From the NCBI GenBank assembly GCA_031472005.1, contig PZJY01000009.1:1302001-1366000 (forward strand): a stretch of 64,000 nucleotides of DNA, given 5' to 3'. The notes beneath the pieces were generated by a model. The model was not told the DNA's origin and made no database searches. It worked only from the letters and a program-made list of their open reading frames with translations. Every line of letters begins with the position of its first letter. Within the stretch, counting starts at the first letter, position 1. Made by a program: the position numbers and the translations under genes. Below are positions 32,137 through 43,868 of the stretch, piece after piece. The stretch comes from Tetracladium setigerum (Eukaryota; Ascomycota; Leotiomycetes; Helotiales).

Positions 32137-33152
32137 ATGCTCTACGACCTCAACATCCCATGGTCTCCAACCCAAACCCCTGCCGAACTCGAAAGAACGA
32201 TTGTCTTCCTCTCCTCTCTTGGTTACCATGCCCTCGCCCTCAATCACAGCGTCAGCACTCTTCCCTCTCAACTCTCAAACCCTATACCAATCGAGCATCC
32301 ATTCACGCTCCCCTCCAAAACCACTCTCCTCCGCCGCTGCACCCTCACTATCAGCGACCCCTCCAATAATCACCGCCTCTCCCAACTTACAAGCCACTAC
32401 GATCTCATCGCTCTTCGCCCTACAACCGAAAAGGCCTATTTGGCAGCCTGCCTCACCCTCAACGACCACGCCCTCATCTCTCTCGATCTCACACAAAGAT
32501 ATCCCTTCCACTTCAAACCCAAACCCTTGATGACTGCTATAAATCGTGGAATCGGGATTGAGATATGTTATGCGCAGGCGACGTTAGAGGATTCGAACGC
32601 GAAACGGAATTTCATAAGTAATGTCATGGCAATTATGAGGGCTACGAAGGGGAGGGGATTGGTAATTAGTAGCGCTGCGGCTAGTGTGTTAGGGGTGAGG
32701 CCGCCGGCCGATGTGATTAATTTGCTGGGTGTCTGGGGATTGAGTAGGGACAGAGGATTAGAGAGTATGGGGTCAATCCGAAGGGGGTGGTGCTTAATGA
32801 GGGGATGAAGAGGAGCAGTTTTAGAGGGGTGATTGATGTGATTGATGCTGGTGAGAAGGAGGTGCGGAAGGAAATTGTCATCCACGACAAGGGAGCTAGT
32901 AAGAAGGAGAAGAGTACCCAGAGAGCAGAGGGCAACCTAGGAAATGGTGGGAAAGGAACGAATAACACCAGACCACAAAGTGGAAAAAGGAAATCAGAAG
33001 ATGATACGGATACAGACGGTGTATTACAAATGAGCAAGACCCAGAGGAAGAAGATGCGCATGGCACAACTCAAGGCGGAGAAAGAGGGGACTGGAAGCTC
33101 GTCAAATTCAGATAAACCTCTCAGCAAAATAAAACCCCGAGCTGATGGCTAA
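32137..33152 (+). CDS. RPP1: RNase P / RNase MRP subunit Rpp1 (Rpp30 family; one-base frame break)
   Basis: 338 residues if repaired. The start MLYDLNIPW and the TIM-barrel-like Rpp30 core are clear (YDLIALRPTTEKAY, LISLDLTQRYPFHFKPK, RGIGIEICYA, RNFISNVMAIMRATKGRGLVISSAA, VRPPADVINLLGVWGLSRDRGLESMG). The frame then fails in the GGGG tract at 32769-32772. One added G gives SMGVNPKGVVLNEGMKRSSFRGVIDV, as in homologues, and the frame runs on to 33152. The C-terminal 100 residues are lysine-rich and charged, ending in a KTQRKKMRMAQLKAEKEG helix. Rpp1 is an essential protein of the nuclear enzymes that mature tRNA and pre-rRNA, which argues that the break is not real. It is divergent to CK2 alpha and convergent with the next gene. 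Confidence 0.9.
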
Positions 33153-33405
33153 ATGACAAGAACACATTCAAGAAACGTGGTTTTATTTTTATGTTTTGAA
33201 CATCCGCCGACTCTCCCCCCCAATCTGCTTGCGCACTTCGCACAGGAATATCTACATTGGAAAACCGCAAAAAAACGTATATAATGTGGGTATTAAAATT
33301 GCCTCCTGTCTATAAAAACAACACCCTCGGCTTTGCCGCTCGCATTCATCATTAAATGTGCCCGTCCAGCAACAACTGATCTTTTTAACTTTTACTTTTC
33401 CCCAA

Positions 33406-34809
33406 TCAAATCGCCAAAGGTCCTAGAATCAAACTGCTCACAAGTGAGAAGGTGCTGATATTGATGGTAGGTTGAGCTGGTGCTAGCTCGGCAATAGCAG
33501 TGGGTAGACTAGGTGGCCCAGTGGAGAGGCCAAGTTGAAGGGTAGAAGCTGGAGCTGATGGAACAGAAGATGGCGGAAGAGCAGATGGAGCGATTGGAAC
33601 GCTGGGGAGTGCTGGCGCGACGACGGGGAGTGGTTGTACGGTTGGAATTGCAGAGGATACAGAGGTGACGGCTGGGAGAGCCGTCGCTGGAGCAGAGACG
33701 ACTGGAGCCGAGGATATTGGAGCTACAGCTGATGCGACAGGAGCGCTCGATACACCTGGAATTGGCGGGGCACTGGTGTCGATAACAAGAGTACTGGGAG
33801 CACCACCGGAGCGGTTGGAGGTGTAATAATAGTTTGGAGTGTAGTGCTGACCACTGGAACTGGCAGAGCGGGTGCTGCTGGTGCGACAGGGAATGAATTG
33901 GCTGGACAGTTGCATGCACAATTGCAGGCACCGTTTACGATTGTTCCTGTTCCTTGTGTCATTCCTCCTATTGATATGTCAGTTCATGTACTTTACTATC
34001 GGGAATTAATCTTTCGTACCTAGTACTGGGGCAGCTGGAGCTGCAGGAGCTGCAGGAGCAGGAGAAGGTTGAAGAATTCCTGGAATCATTCCTGAAGGCA
34101 GAACTCCTGGCGGCAAAACACCTGGTGGCATTACTCCTGGAGGCGGAACTGTTGAGGGAAGAACGCCTGGAGGTAGAACTCCTGGAGGAAGAACTCCTGG
34201 TCTCATAGCTTCCGGAGGCAAAACTCCTCCAGATGGCAATGGCATGACCACTGTCATCGTTTTGGTCTCCGTCAACGTTGTAGTGCTTACACTACTCTCT
34301 GCAGGCCTCGCCGCTGCTGGAGCTCCTGGAACGGTCCCATTTCCGGGAGCTGCTTCTGTTGGAGTACTTTGGCGTGTCGTAGTCGGCTCCTGTGATGGTT
34401 GTGCTTGACTCTGCTCTCCTGCTGCCGTCGTTGACGCTGCCGTTGTGGTTGACTGTCCAGCTTCTCCGGACTGCGACAATGTAATCCAAATCGCGCCCTG
34501 ATTACTGGGAAGAGATGCAGTTTTGGCTTCTCCTCCAAGAGTTAATGTTGCCTTCTCTCCGACTGGTACATCGCTTGCTGTCTTGATTCCTTGCAGCTGA
34601 CTCTCCAAAGCAGCATTTCCTAGTGGTTCAGCAGTCGCAAGCTCTCCTAGAAGTTCCGACAATCCTCTTCTATTATGAGCGTTGGCATGTATATGTTCCT
34701 CGCCCTGTAATGGTTAGTATCTTGATACAGCACGTGTTGACATCGTACTTACCAGCGTGGAAGTAAACAGGCCAGCTGATATGTAGAGAGCACCGGTGAG
34801 AATCCTCAT
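33406..34809 (-). CDS. Secreted Pro/Ala/Ser-rich protein with PPGVL repeats and a GPI-like tail
   Basis: Exon 1 (34809-34753) encodes a signal peptide (MRILTGALYISAGLFTSTL). Exon 2 (34704-34020) and exon 3 (33967-33406) follow; introns are 48 and 52 nt with GTAAGT/GTACGA donors and TTACAG/AATAG acceptors. The protein is about 434 residues. A Thr/Ser-rich region (about 85-150) leads to a tandem run of PPGVL-type pentapeptides (about 170-215). An APAAPAAP linker and a cysteine knot-like CNCACNCP follow. The long Ala/Pro/Ser/Val-rich remainder ends in a hydrophobic tail (STFSLVSSLILGPLAI) typical of GPI addition. No enzymatic domain is seen; it is likely a wall or surface protein. Exon 3 needs one added base near the GGG at 33796-33798 (plus strand) to pass from the TPPTAPVVLP frame into STLVIDTSAPPIPG. 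An unrecognised intron is possible. Confidence 0.7.
34083..34230 (-). repeat. 15-bp tandem repeat encoding PPGVL units
   Basis: About ten imperfect 15-bp units run through this stretch of the secreted-protein gene. On the plus strand the core is close to AACTCCTGGAGGNAG. Each encodes PPGVL, PPGVM or a variant. Confidence 0.85.
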
Positions 34810-36129
34810 CTTGTTGTGTATTCCTAGGCCCCTGATCTATCAAAGACATCCAAAAACCACGTTTCTTTAGGAGGCGCAACCAGCAGCCCAGCTACTATAT
34901 CAAAGGAGTGGATTTGTGAAAGAATGAAAGTGACCCGCAAGAGAGGATATGGTCCCAGGGATTAAAAGAGTGTAAAGGGAAGAAACCGGAAAGAAGGAAA
35001 GAGGAAACAACTAGTAGAACATCCTACACAAGTTGTGAAGAAGTTGAGGCCTCGAGGAAGTGCACGAACTTCAAGGTCATAAAGAAAAGGAGAGCGGCTG
35101 GTCGAGAAAATCAGATGAGATGAAGGACACGATTCGGGAACTGCCAAGATTGCTTGGAATGCTTCGTTTCCCCAACTTCACGCCAGTCGCGTTCCAGGCC
35201 GTTGAATAGCAGCAGCAGAAACATCTGGATCCAGAGGCGCTGGTTCGACAAAGGCCGTTCGACGGGTGTCATGCGAGTAAGAGCATGGCAGTGTTCAGAC
35301 AGGAGGGTCAGATCTGAAGCCCGCCCGTGACATCCCAAGTTTCAAGGGGGATTAAGCGAGCGGCTTGAGCCTTGCTCACTGGCAAATCGAGGTTGAGCAC
35401 CGAGCCATGGAATATGTGAAATAGAACCCACCGGGACCCTCAAGAGCATTGAAAAGGGTCAAACATGCCCTCCTCTCGTTGTGGACGGCAGTCGTAGCTC
35501 TCTCTCCATTTCTTGTCGACGTGACTGATAGATCGTGTCATGCCGCGCACGCGTGCTGGTGGATTTGTACTCCATAACCTTGAGCATCGCAATGTCCCGT
35601 TATATAAGCCACGAATTGATATTATGCACCTTTTGTGCATTCAGTAAATATTCGTAGATGAAAGCTCAAGACAACTTGCCGGTAGGATGAGACGAGGTGG
35701 TCTTGGTGTGAAGTTGCTGGGAAAAGAAGCGGCTCGTTGAAACGAGAGCCAAGGCCAAGTCACGGGATGGCGGGCGGAGATCCTTTCCTTGCCAAGCAAT
35801 ACTCGGACCTGCGTTAAGCGAGAGCGAGTGCCAAGTGGGCTAGTCCCGAAAGATGGTGTCAATGACGATTAGTCGCTCCTCACATGCACTTTCTAATCGT
35901 CACGATTGTTGTATTTCCTAACTATTTTTTCGCATTCGCTTCAACCACAGGCGACTTGTATATTATATCTCTGGCTAGGTGCCTACCAGCCTTCGTATGA
36001 TGAACCATTTCCTCGAATTTTTCAAGTCTCTGTGAATTGTGTGGATATTTGCGTTGCCGTCGTCTTCATTGTCTAAAATACCTATAAACATACCACCCTC
36101 TTATATACAGAGCCTCCAGACCATTCGAA
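34810..36129. other. 1.3-kb divergent intergenic region
   Basis: It lies between the secreted-protein gene and the DUF1295 gene, which diverge. Several 60-75-codon frames exist on the minus strand, but none has a domain, a signal peptide or a plausible splice partner. It probably carries two promoters. Confidence 0.45.
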
Positions 36130-37269
36130 ATGGCCGTCCATGTACTCGACGACTACTACCTGGCAATTACGCTCCTCATAACAATAGGCTATCAACTCTT
36201 CTTTTTTGCCTTTGCCTTCTCCTTCAAGTTCGACAAACTCACCGGTAATGCTTCCCCACTTGATGTCTGTTCGTACGTCGATTCTAACAGAAACAGATTT
36301 CGCTGGAGGAACCAACTTCGTCGTTCTCGCAATCATCACCCTTGCATTTAGCGGAGTTCATCATGCTCGCCAAATAGTGCTCTCTCTATTCATGATGTTC
36401 TGGGGAGCGAGGCTCTCAGCCTTTCTCCTCTTCCGAATTCTCAAAACCGGCAAGGACGATCGCTTCGATGACAAACGCGACAAGTTCTTTCCCTTCTTGG
36501 GATTTTGGGTCTTCCAAATGTTTTGGGTTTGGACTTGTTCATTACCGGTAACCGTCTTGAACTCTCCAAATATCACCCGATATCCGCAGCCGGACTTTGG
36601 AACAGGAAGGGATATCGCTGGTGTGATTCTTTTCTCAATTGGTTTCATTATGGAGAGTGTTAGCGATATTCAAAAGTATCTTTTCAGGAGCAGAAATCAG
36701 GACAAGTCTGCCATATGTGACAAGGATTCTTTTCTTGGACCAGACATCCAAACTACTTCGGAGAGATCATCATACAATTTGGTAGTTTTCCTTCTAAATT
36801 ATTGAAATACCAGAAGCTAATTTTCGCAGCGATGTTCATGATCGCAGTCTCTCCAGCGGCAGATGGCGCAGTAACTGGACAAGCCTACAAGGCCCTTTAC
36901 GCCACCATCCTAGGCCCCTTCTTCCTCACCATCCTCCTCATGTTCGTTTCCGGTCTCACATTACAAGAACGACCCGGTGCAAAAAAGCGATACGAGAAAG
37001 ACAATCATTGGGAGGAATACTCGCGATACCTGCAGCGCACTAGTATCCTAATACCATTCCCTCCTCAGCTCTACTCGAAACTCCCGACGATACTGAAGCG
37101 AACGGTTTTCCTCGAATTTCCCATCTACGTTTTTGACCCAGCAAAACACTCCGATACTGGAAAGGGACAGGCTAGTGCGGAAGAGGGTCGTAGAAACGAA
37201 AATAATAGTAATGATAATAGACAAAGTCGTGATGAGTTAGTGCAGGGGCAAAGTACTGGGAATCAATGA
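36130..37269 (+). CDS. DUF1295 (steroid 5-alpha-reductase-like) integral membrane protein (one-base frame break)
   Basis: Exons are 36130-36244, 36297-36781 and 36830-37269 (introns 52 and 48 nt), giving 346 residues if repaired. Six or seven membrane segments are visible, starting at residue 8. Family landmarks are FGARLSAFLLFR-like WGARLSAFLLFRILKTGKDDRF, SDIQKYLF, RHPNYFGEIIIQF and YSRYLQRTSILIPFPPQLY. The family resembles the C-terminal part of steroid 5-alpha reductases and isoprenylcysteine methyltransferases, but substrates are mostly unknown. Before RHPNYFGE the frame is off by one: a single added G at the GG of 36724-36725 changes the reading to ICDKGFFSWTRHPNYFGE. The hydrophilic tail (about 300-346) is rich in Asn, Gln and Asp. 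Confidence 0.85.
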
Positions 37270-37983
37270 AGAGGGAGGCTTCCATGGCAAGATGTAAATA
37301 GACTTATGAATAATGATGACTGAAAGCCGACCTCAAATCAATTACCTGCCTACTTGATAATTAACATGTTTACTTTAATTGAAGTTTCTTTGCCATCCTC
37401 TCTCATTGGTCACTTTTAAATCCATGGCATAGTAGAAACTCCGATGTAAGCATCTGTGCCAAGAAGTCTTGCTTCCTTACCAACCAATCATACGTCTCAA
37501 TCTTTATCCATGGATTTAACGGAAATATCTGTGGGATGACTTCTAGCGTCATCCAGCATAACATTCAAGCAAAGATGCAGACTTATCAGGACACCAGTTC
37601 AAATTTACGTACTTGATAGGCCAAACCTGAGCAGTACTGCAGCGGATATGAACCTCCTCATGAAGGATAAATCCGGTTCTTGAACACCATGGACAAGTAT
37701 AAAGACAGGCTGAGGAGGTAGCTTGAATATTTCGATACCTTCAAACGATTACACTCCTGCTCTACCTCTCTCCCTGTCTCTGTCCCCAGCCATCCCCAAA
37801 CTTCCTATTATCACATATCAAATCCAATTTCACTTTTCACTATATCAAGAGCAGCAAATCTCAACATCAATAATAACGAAAACCTGCCCAAACCCATAAT
37901 CTTTCCGTTCTCAAGTTCCTCCCCACGCAAATCAACAACCACAAGCGAAGAATCAACAAATAACCCCATCAAATACTCTCACA
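37270..37983. other. Intergenic and SDR promoter, with TATA-like element
   Basis: About 710 bp between two plus-strand genes. A TATAAAG element at 37698-37704 lies about 280 bp before the SDR start and may be its core promoter. A CT-rich stretch (37755-37800) and A/C-rich leader follow. No gene is supported. Confidence 0.45.
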
Positions 37984-38891
37984 ATGTCAACATCCACCAG
38001 TCCACTCGCCGGAAAAATCGCCCTCATCACCGGCTCCTCCAAAGGCATCGGCCGAGCCACAGCACAACATCTCTCCCAACTCGGCGCGAAAGTAGTGATA
38101 AACTACGCCTCGCCCTCACCGGACGCCGCCAACAGCCTTGTCTCCGAACTAGGCGGTCCGGAGAATGCAATCGCCATTCAAGCCGATGTGAGCAGTCTTC
38201 CTGATTTGCAGCGGTTGGTTGATGAGACGGTGGCGAAATGGGGGAAGATTGACATCGTTGTTGCGAATGCGGGGGTGATGGCTTTGAATGAGTTGGAGAG
38301 GTTGGAGGAGGAGGAGTTTGATAAGGTGTTTGGGGTTAATGTGAAGGGGCCTTTGTTTTTGGCGAAGGTATGTCACTTTTGTTCTTTTATCTTTTCATTC
38401 TCCACCATCACTCTCTCACTCTCTCACTTTCTTCACACACACACTGTCTCTCTCTCTCTCTCGGCATTATTTTGGTTGTAGATGTGAGACCTAACAGAAA
38501 ACTTACAAATATACAGAAAGCTGTCCCCCACATGCCGCCCAACTCAAGAATAATCCTCTTCTCCACCACCCTGTGCGCCGCCTCAACGGTCGCCCCAAAC
38601 TACCTCGCCTACGTCTCCTCCAAAGGCGCCATCGAGCAAATGACTAGGGTCTTATCCAAAGATCTCGCCAGAAAGGGCGTAACTGTTAACTGTGTAGCGC
38701 CTGGACCAACGGCTACGGATTTGTTCTTGAATGGGAAGAGCGAGCAGGTCTTGACGTTTATGAAGGGCTTGAATCCTCAGGGGAGATTGGGTACGCCGGA
38801 GGATATTGCGGAGGTGGTGGGCTTTTTGGCTGGGGAGGGGAGTAAGTGGGTTACTGGGCAGGTTGTGAGGGTTAATGGCGGGATGGCTTGA
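37984..38891 (+). CDS. Classical short-chain dehydrogenase/reductase
   Basis: Two exons (37984-38367 and 38517-38891; 149-nt intron) encode 252 residues. The cofactor loop TGSSKGIGR lies at about 17-25, the structural NAG at about 95, and the YVSSK catalytic Tyr160/Lys164 in exon 2. The serine position falls in a FSTT stretch around residue 145. PGPTATDLF and a VTGQVVRVNGG end are typical of FabG-like reductases. The enzyme should reduce or oxidise a carbonyl/alcohol with NADP(H) or NAD(H). The substrate is unknown and no cluster partner shows it. The intron contains a CT/CA microsatellite. Confidence 0.9.
38395..38462 (+). repeat. CT/CA microsatellite inside the SDR intron
   Basis: Runs of CTCT interrupted by CACACACA, ending in about eight CT units. 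It lies wholly in the intron and is likely variable in length. Confidence 0.85.
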
Positions 38892-39302
38892 ACTGTTGGG
38901 CTGCTTGGGTATATTTTGGTCGTGGAGATTTTGTGATTATGGGGGGTTGTGATGCGGGGGAAATATTGAGTGAGCTTTGCGCATTCGTGTACTGTACTTG
39001 GTCTCGATTGTTCATGTAGTGTTTTGACAAGATGTTGTTGAATGAAAATCACTCCATAAGTGGATGAAATTTGTGTTGAACAACATCTAGCGACCAACAG
39101 GCAACTCCAAATTATAATCTTTCCTTTAATACCGATCCCATGATTTTCTCACTTCTGCAAAATATTTTCATGAAATTACTTATTTCTTTCTCTGAAAAAT
39201 AACCAAATCCACTCTCTCTCCCCTCTCTGTGACAAAATTCCCCTTTCCAACACACTCCAAAAGTTCCTCCCATCCACGTACATGATACACAAAATCCAAA
39301 CA
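38892..39302. other. Convergent 3' region, SDR / GFA
   Basis: About 410 bp of 3' flank between converging genes; no supported gene. Confidence 0.5.
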
Positions 39303-40246
39303 TCACTCAATCAAATTCAATTCCTCTGGACCATTATGAACCCATTTCTTGAGTTTTAGATCAATACTCACATTGCCGACTTTTGTGCCCGAAGGGCCTT
39401 TACCCACAACAATAGGAGTATCCATCTCATCGTCAACGGGCTCCCCCTCATCTCTCTCTACGCCTTCGGGAATGGGAACCATCTATTTCATAAAGAAAAC
39501 CCGTTAGCACCCTGTCTTAGTGCCCAGGTCTCTCTCTCCCATATCCAGAACCTTGATTGATCATTGCAACCCGAAATGTCTCGGATTGAACAGGAAAACC
39601 GATTTATTCATGAAAAAAGCGAAGAAAAAGAAAAGCAAAACTCACAGCACGTTTACACCAAATATGTCTCGCTTTGCTCCAATCCAAATTCTCTATACAT
39701 CCTCCCTTGATGCTGACGACCGATTTACCAGGCGTGCTGTGAATGACGCGTGTGCCGCAATTTTTGCAAAAGTAGCAGTTCAAGGTGTGCCCTGATGCTG
39801 TTGGTCGACTGTTTTTGGGAAATATTTAAGAGAGGGTCAGAAATGTTTCGATTCGAGAAAAATGACTTACGGGAGGTAGTAAGAGAGGAAGAGAAATTCA
39901 ATAATTGAGAAGACATCAAGCGCTCGTCAAATGCTGAACTCCAGCCTGTTCAAAATCCAGTAATGCAAACATCCAGCCTTCTTTCTCGAGTATTTCGATA
40001 TCATAATCTCCCCACCACCACCACCAACAACACATAAAACAAGAAAGTTGGAAAATAAAAAGAGACTCACGTATAAACACTCAAGCTCTCCCTACAAGGC
40101 AACTCAAACTTCGGAAAGATAGCAGAACATCCAAAGGCCGAAGCCGACTGGCGTTGACAATCAACACAATGACAGATGTAGACGGCGAGGGGTTGAGGAA
40201 GTGGTGTCTTGAATGTGATCTCTCCGCATTGGCATGTGACGTTCAT
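39303..40246 (-). CDS. GFA-family (glutathione-dependent formaldehyde-activating-like / CENP-V) zinc protein
   Basis: Three exons (40246-40071, 39808-39646, 39482-39303; introns 262 and 163 nt) give 172 residues. Exon 1 starts MNVTCQCGEITFKTPL. Zinc-binding cysteines are C5 and C7 (CQC), C25, C27 and C30 (CHCVDC), then C70, C73 and C76 (CYFCKNCG) in exon 2. KGGCIENLDW and HIWCKRA follow, as in the family. GFA proteins bind zinc and act on glutathione adducts or remain uncharacterised. The C-terminal exon is acidic and carries no known motif. The large first intron contains a 75-nt internal segment with its own consensus acceptor and donor, which would introduce a stop if included. Confidence 0.85.
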
Positions 40247-41250
40247 TTTTGGCGAAAGTAGGTAAAGAGAGGTGTGTTTTTTGGTTTTGTTTTGAGATGA
40301 TTTCGTTGATCGAAGGAAGAGTAGGTAGATGGCGTGTAAGGTATTTATTATTGAGAGGGGGGTTCGATGACTCTTGAGATACTCTCGCTTAATCCTCTCG
40401 AGATAAATGAGGTTTTGAGTTATCAATGGTAGATTACCATAACCCTCTTTTTAAAATTCGATGTTCTTGGAAGCTACCGAGGCTACCAAGAGGAGGTTGA
40501 TCTGAATGACTGCATATGAGTGGAGATTCATAGATGGGGCTAGCTTTATATCCAACTCACCGTAGAGTACAGGACTTGACTGGACGGGACTGATTTGACT
40601 AACAAGGCAACAAGTCTGCAAAAACACCTAGACTCCCCAAGTTTCTCTGATGCCCGAAATCGGAGGGTTTGATTATTTATTGCTCTAAGTAGTATGTTGT
40701 TGGACTCCGAGATATGTGAACGTGACAACGATGGAGGTTGAGTTTGAACTCCGCGATCTACAAAGTAGTGGTTGAGTCACATCACATGATGGGTTATTAG
40801 CATGAACTGTCATTGGACGAGGGGATCTCAGACAAACGCGGACGCAATAGTGCAATCTTACATCCAAGTAAGGCGGATGAATAGAAGTAATTTCATGCTT
40901 CTTTCACCGACTATCGGTTGGGACTTTTCCTACTCCGCTGATTATCCTGAGACGTGGCACTGGTGAACTCTTTCTTCCTGTCTCAATTTTTGTATTTTTC
41001 GTGATTATCATAATCATAAGCTAAACTAAATTTACAGATAAAGAAGAAGACAGAAAATGCATGTATACAAGAGGTGGGATATCAACCAAAAAAACCCGAA
41101 AAGACGACCCCATGCCAAACACCTCCTAATACTGCCGTGCAAACATAGCTCATCCACAGCCCACCAAAACACCTATAAACCCCAATCTACCTAACCCACG
41201 CATTTGTCCTGCCCAAAAACTTTCGCCGAATTTTGATGCCATTCTCAAAC
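40247..41250. other. 1.0-kb intergenic region
   Basis: Promoter side of the GFA gene and 3' side of the Zn2Cys6 gene. The frames present (60 codons or fewer of coherent sequence) show no domains. Nothing else is recognised. Confidence 0.45.
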
Positions 41251-43868
41251 TCACCACCAATTGTTGCAAACATTACTACTAAGATTCGGAACTCTCCCAC
41301 TCATCTCAACATCTCCCCCTCTGCCCTGCAGCAGATCTGACTCGAGTTGATAATCCCGCACCATATCCTCCCAGCCATTCCAGTTCGGTTCTTCCTCTAG
41401 ACCAGCCAATTCCATGCCGGGAAATGTATCGTCCATCGTCCAAAGCGGGAAGTCGGCTTGCTGTTGTTGAAGTTGTAGCTGAACCTGCTCCGGTGCCAAC
41501 ATTCCCATTCCAACCACCTGAGGCTCAACGAGATTCGCACCGTCGGACGAGTAAGATTGTTTATTTGAGGTTTCCATGGGAATGAAACTGTTAGTGCGGT
41601 CTGAAGACAAAAGCCCGGATTTAATAGTGTTGTTTGGAGATGGGTAGGTCGCAGCGAGGGAATCGTCAAGTTTGCGATCCATTCCAAGTCCATGGCTTTG
41701 GAGATCTTGTTTGTTCTGCTCGCGCTTCCGTCGTGCTTTTGCCATGAGCTGTCTCATGGGTTGCCACAGCATATGTCGCTTATTGAGAACAACCGTGCCA
41801 CCCCATGCGTTGAAGACTCCATGCATTGCTCTCCATGCTCGCTCCACGGTAGTAGAGTTATCTCTCTCCGCTAATTCCCCAGGACAAATGCAATCGCATG
41901 CCATTGAATGTAGGTATGAAATAACCAGCCCCACTGTTTCGTCGTAGCTTCATTCTCTAGAATGCGGGAGTACTCGATGATCTCAATCGAGGCTATAAAA
42001 AGGCGATCTCTAATTTCTTGAGAAAGAGCCATCTGATTTCCGGGCTGTATCATGGGATGGTAAATAAGCATTTTTAGCTTGGTGATGATGAGGCGTGCCC
42101 TAAGAAAAAGATCAGTGGTAATTCTCTGCTATACACAGAATAACAGAGGAATGGCTTCGAAACAAAACGGCAATGACTGGGTTGTACATACACTGTTGCT
42201 GCAACCCAAAATAATGGTCCGGCGTCTTCACAGTATTTCAAGTACTTGTCCTCCAAGCGGAGCGATGTCTCCTTGACAAGAGACTCCTTCTCCTCAAAGG
42301 TCAGAACCGCAGGTCCTATAATCTGGTAACAGCCAGGCGGTACATAAGTAAGTTTTCTGAGTAATGAGCAGATCTCGCAACGTATCAGCGTGAAGGTCAT
42401 TTCAGAAACACCTTCGCGCGGTATGGGTGGTTTGGAATCCTCAGGACTGATATCGTCATCATTGACTGATGTTGGGTACGCAGTATCGAATGAGAAATCC
42501 AAAATCGAAGGATCCGAGCCGTGGTCCTCTGATGCGCGCAAGTCCAGAATACAAACTTGCCACCAAAGCCTTCTTCTCATTTCCGTATCAAAGGGTGAGA
42601 GACCGAGCCTCACACCATCTCGATGCACACCAAGTGACTGTGATAGTCGTACAGCAAGGCCGGTCATTGACCATACAAATTGTGTATCATCGTGCCGCCT
42701 GACGCAAATTAAGAAAAGAACGAATGCCTGGACCGTTACAATTTCATTCGTATTAAGGAATCCCGCCCTGGCTAAGGCTTGTTCAACACCGAATCGGTAT
42801 TGCTTGACAAGGTTGTCCTTCTCAAGTCCCAGATTTGTTTGTACCTCGGATGAAGTTAGCAATTTGAACTACCATGCTAGGAATTAAGTAACATACTTCT
42901 GCCTTACTCATTGATATAATCGTTGCAAAGTATATGGAAAACATCAAAGCTTCAGTACTTGAACTCAAATTGTCAAGATTGTTCTGAACCTCCTTGATAG
43001 TTTTGCTCATCGTAGGCCGATGGATTAACATTGTCATTGGATGAACATTCTCCAAGAAGGTTTGCCAGTAGAAAGGTATCTGGGAGGGGAGTGGGTGTAG
43101 ACTCTTCATATTGACATCGCTACTGCTGTATCCCATAAGAAAGCTTTGGTGGTTGGGTATGGTGTGCACGTCGCTAGGCCGGACGGGAGCATCGGAATCA
43201 TCCGACGCAGAGTCATCCTCCTCCAACAAATCCTTGATTTCGTCAACTTCGTCGGTGATGGAGGCCCAGAATGAGGACGCAACGTAACGACTCTTGCCCT
43301 CGTCTATCACAAGCTTCCCAATCCCTACCGTGGTCGCATCGATGTTGAAAGCGGGTTTCGGCGGACCTTGCCCCATTCTGAACGACTTCGCCAGCCACGA
43401 GCCTTTGGACCCTTCGTCCATTCCCACAACCCTCACATTATGTGTTCTCGAATCGATGCTTCCGTCGCCGTCCTTGTGCCCCGATGAATTCTCGCTAGAG
43501 GGAGATTGTCGAAGGGCATCTATGTCAATTTGTGAACTCAGATCCGAGACTACGCCCTCCAGCCGCCTCAGTCGTTTGAGTAGCTCTGCTTCCCGCTCAC
43601 TCACGACCTTTACACCTTGTCGTGGTTTTCGTGGAGCGCGTCCTGGTGCAGGGAAGACACATTCCGAGCCTCCCTTGGTGCAATTGGAGCAAGGAAAGCT
43701 CTTGTCACACTTGACCTTTCGGCGCCGACACGTAACGCAAGATCTGGGATTTAAGGCGTGTGGTGAGCCATGTGAAGCCTTCCTCTGCAGCGCATTCAGC
43801 GTTTGCGGTGGCGAGGGATGGTATGAAGCAGAGAGGTCCGGAGTCGAGCCTGGAGTTTCTGTGGCCAT
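41251..43868 (-). CDS. Zn2Cys6 fungal-specific transcription factor (one-base frame break)
   Basis: Exons are 43868-42897, 42844-42192 and 42099-41251 (introns 52 and 92 nt), giving 824 residues if repaired. The binuclear zinc cluster is at residues 44-70 with cysteines 44, 47, 54, 60, 63, 70 (CVTCRRRKVKC). It is followed by a basic linker and a leucine-rich coiled coil (about 90-115). The fungal-specific TF middle domain covers about 270-600 (FYWQTFLENVHPMTMLIHRPT, FLICVRRHDDTQFVWSMTGLAVRLSQSLGVHRDG, MRRRLWWQVCILDLRASEDHG). The tail has a Gln-rich segment (QVQLQLQQQQ) and acidic sequence fit for activation. The frame breaks at the CCCC of 41877-41880 (sense GGGG). One added G gives HAIAFVLGELAERDN. 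The target genes cannot be inferred; neighbours are unrelated. Confidence 0.88.

Noticed and set aside
37984..43868. A secondary-metabolite cluster of SDR, GFA protein and Zn2Cys6 factor
   Set aside because: No synthase, P450, methyltransferase or dedicated transporter is present, and the spacing and orientations are unremarkable.
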